From Clostridia bacterium (GTDB lineage: Bacteria > Bacillota_A > Clostridia > Christensenellales > Borkfalkiaceae): a stretch of DNA of 22,305 nt. The DNA is taken from contig JAFVQP010000203.1 in the NCBI GenBank assembly GCA_017504735.1, positions 1-22,305 on the forward strand, in the 5' to 3' direction. The notes under the pieces are model-generated. The model saw only the letters and a list, made by a program, of their open reading frames with translations, was not told the DNA's origin and did no database searches. Both the position numbers and the translations under genes were made by a program. Every line of letters begins with the position of its first letter. Position 1 is the stretch's first letter. Shown here piece after piece: positions 21,821 through 22,305 of this stretch.

Positions 21821-21869
21821 AATTTTGCACTTATTAAATAACTGATTTTATGGCGGTGTCACCGAGAAT

Positions 21870-22024
21870 GATTGATTAGTGATTTATCACGTTTTCACGC
21901 GAAAAACACAAGAAAGACAAGCAATACACAAGGGCGCATACCCTCTGCGGTCTGTAACCGCGTGTAGTGCGTAGGATTTCGCCGTGTTTTTCCGTCAAAA
22001 ATCAATCAAGCGAGTTGACCGTGC
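21870..22024 (+). repeat. Structured intergenic element B, copy 2
   Basis: Same layout as copy 1: GATTGATT (21870-21877) pairs perfectly with AATCAATC (22000-22007); hairpin GTGAT-tt-ATCAC (21879-21890); long stem 21891-21909 with 21984-22000; core hairpins GGG/CCC and CGGT/ACCG within the 32 identical bases at 21929-21960; and TACAC/GTGTA around the core. It ends just before the stop codon of the BMC-H gene. Strand is arbitrary. No coding potential. Confidence 0.7.
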
Positions 22025-22027
22025 CTA

Positions 22028-22303
22028 TTATTTAATAGCGGGCAACAATTTTTCAACGTCTGCATGGGGACGAGGGATTACGTGCGTTGCGATAACTTCG
22101 CCAAGAGCCGTTGCAGCAGCCGTACCTGCTTCTACTGCAGCCTTAACTGCGCCAACGTCACCGCGAACCATAACGCTTACCAAACCGCTACCGATCTTTT
22201 CGCTACCGATAAGTACTACGTTTGCTGCCTTTACCATTGCATCTGCTGCTTCGATTGCTGCTACCAAACCTCTGGTTTCTACCATACCCAATGCTTCCAT
22301 CAT
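22028..22303 (-). CDS. Microcompartment hexameric shell protein (PduA/PduJ/EutM family)
   Basis: A 91-residue single-domain BMC-H protein, the main facet tile of the shell. It opens with [10 protein letters not shown], has the pore loop KIGSGLV near 36-42 that lets small polar substrates such as 1,2-propanediol pass, and ends [15 protein letters not shown], all as in PduA and PduJ. Two ATG codons in a row (22303 and 22300) are possible starts; the upstream ribosome site is beyond the window edge, so a slightly longer N-terminus cannot be ruled out. It is the most upstream gene visible in the operon, which must continue to the right. A strong hairpin follows the gene. Confidence 0.93.
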   Translation of the reverse strand: MMEALGMVETRGLVAAIEAADAMVKAANVVLIGSEKIGSGLVSVMVRGDVGAVKAAVEAGTAAATALGEVIATHVIPRPHADVEKLLPAIK

Positions 22304-22305
22304 AA

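Overview
The window looks like a chromosomal segment of a low-to-mid GC Gram-positive bacterium of class Clostridia, probably an uncultivated gut-type anaerobe. The reasons are strong AGGAGG ribosome sites, consensus TTGnnn-17-TATAAT promoters, ferredoxin-dependent 2-oxoacid metabolism and an oxygen-sensitive glycyl radical enzyme. No taxonomic marker is present, so this placement is an inference.

Left part (1-9.3 kb) carries housekeeping and amino-acid genes. They are a class II CCA-adding enzyme (cca); a convergent pair of genes for an Lgt-like membrane enzyme and galactokinase (galK); a cold-shock protein; a divergent undecaprenyl-diphosphatase (uppP); and a four-gene minus-strand operon iorA-iorB-paaK-ACT. 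That operon should oxidise aryl pyruvates from aromatic amino acids to aryl-acetyl-CoA and interconvert this with the free acid.

Middle (9.3-12.1 kb): a large cytoplasmic glycoside hydrolase resembling GH106 alpha-L-rhamnosidases.

Right part (12.4-22.3 kb): a bacterial microcompartment operon of the glycyl-radical type (GRM), read leftwards and running off the right edge. In order of transcription it encodes a hexameric shell protein (PduA/J-like), phosphotransacylase PduL, pentameric shell protein (EutN-like), the Fe-S flavoprotein PduS, trimeric shell protein PduT with Cys38, a B12-independent glycerol/1,2-propanediol dehydratase, its radical-SAM activase, PduU/EutS-like shell protein, a PduV/EutP-like GTPase with a lysine-rich tail, a ParA-type ATPase, and a 96-residue lysine-rich protein. 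Aldehyde and alcohol dehydrogenases are not in the window and presumably lie beyond the right edge. The rhamnosidase next door fits 1,2-propanediol made from rhamnose as the substrate.

Two things stand out. (1) The operon ends with a ParA ATPase plus a small basic partner-like protein, a layout like the McdAB system that spaces carboxysomes; I propose it positions this microcompartment. (2) All the larger gaps inside or bordering the operon are filled by structured repeats of three families: arrays of the 8-mer GTGAAGTT alternating with small hairpins of ever-changing sequence (four arrays), a ~150-nt element with covarying stems (two copies), and a ~110-125-nt element with a conserved AAGTA loop on covarying stems (two copies). 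Genes that abut or overlap each other lack these insertions.
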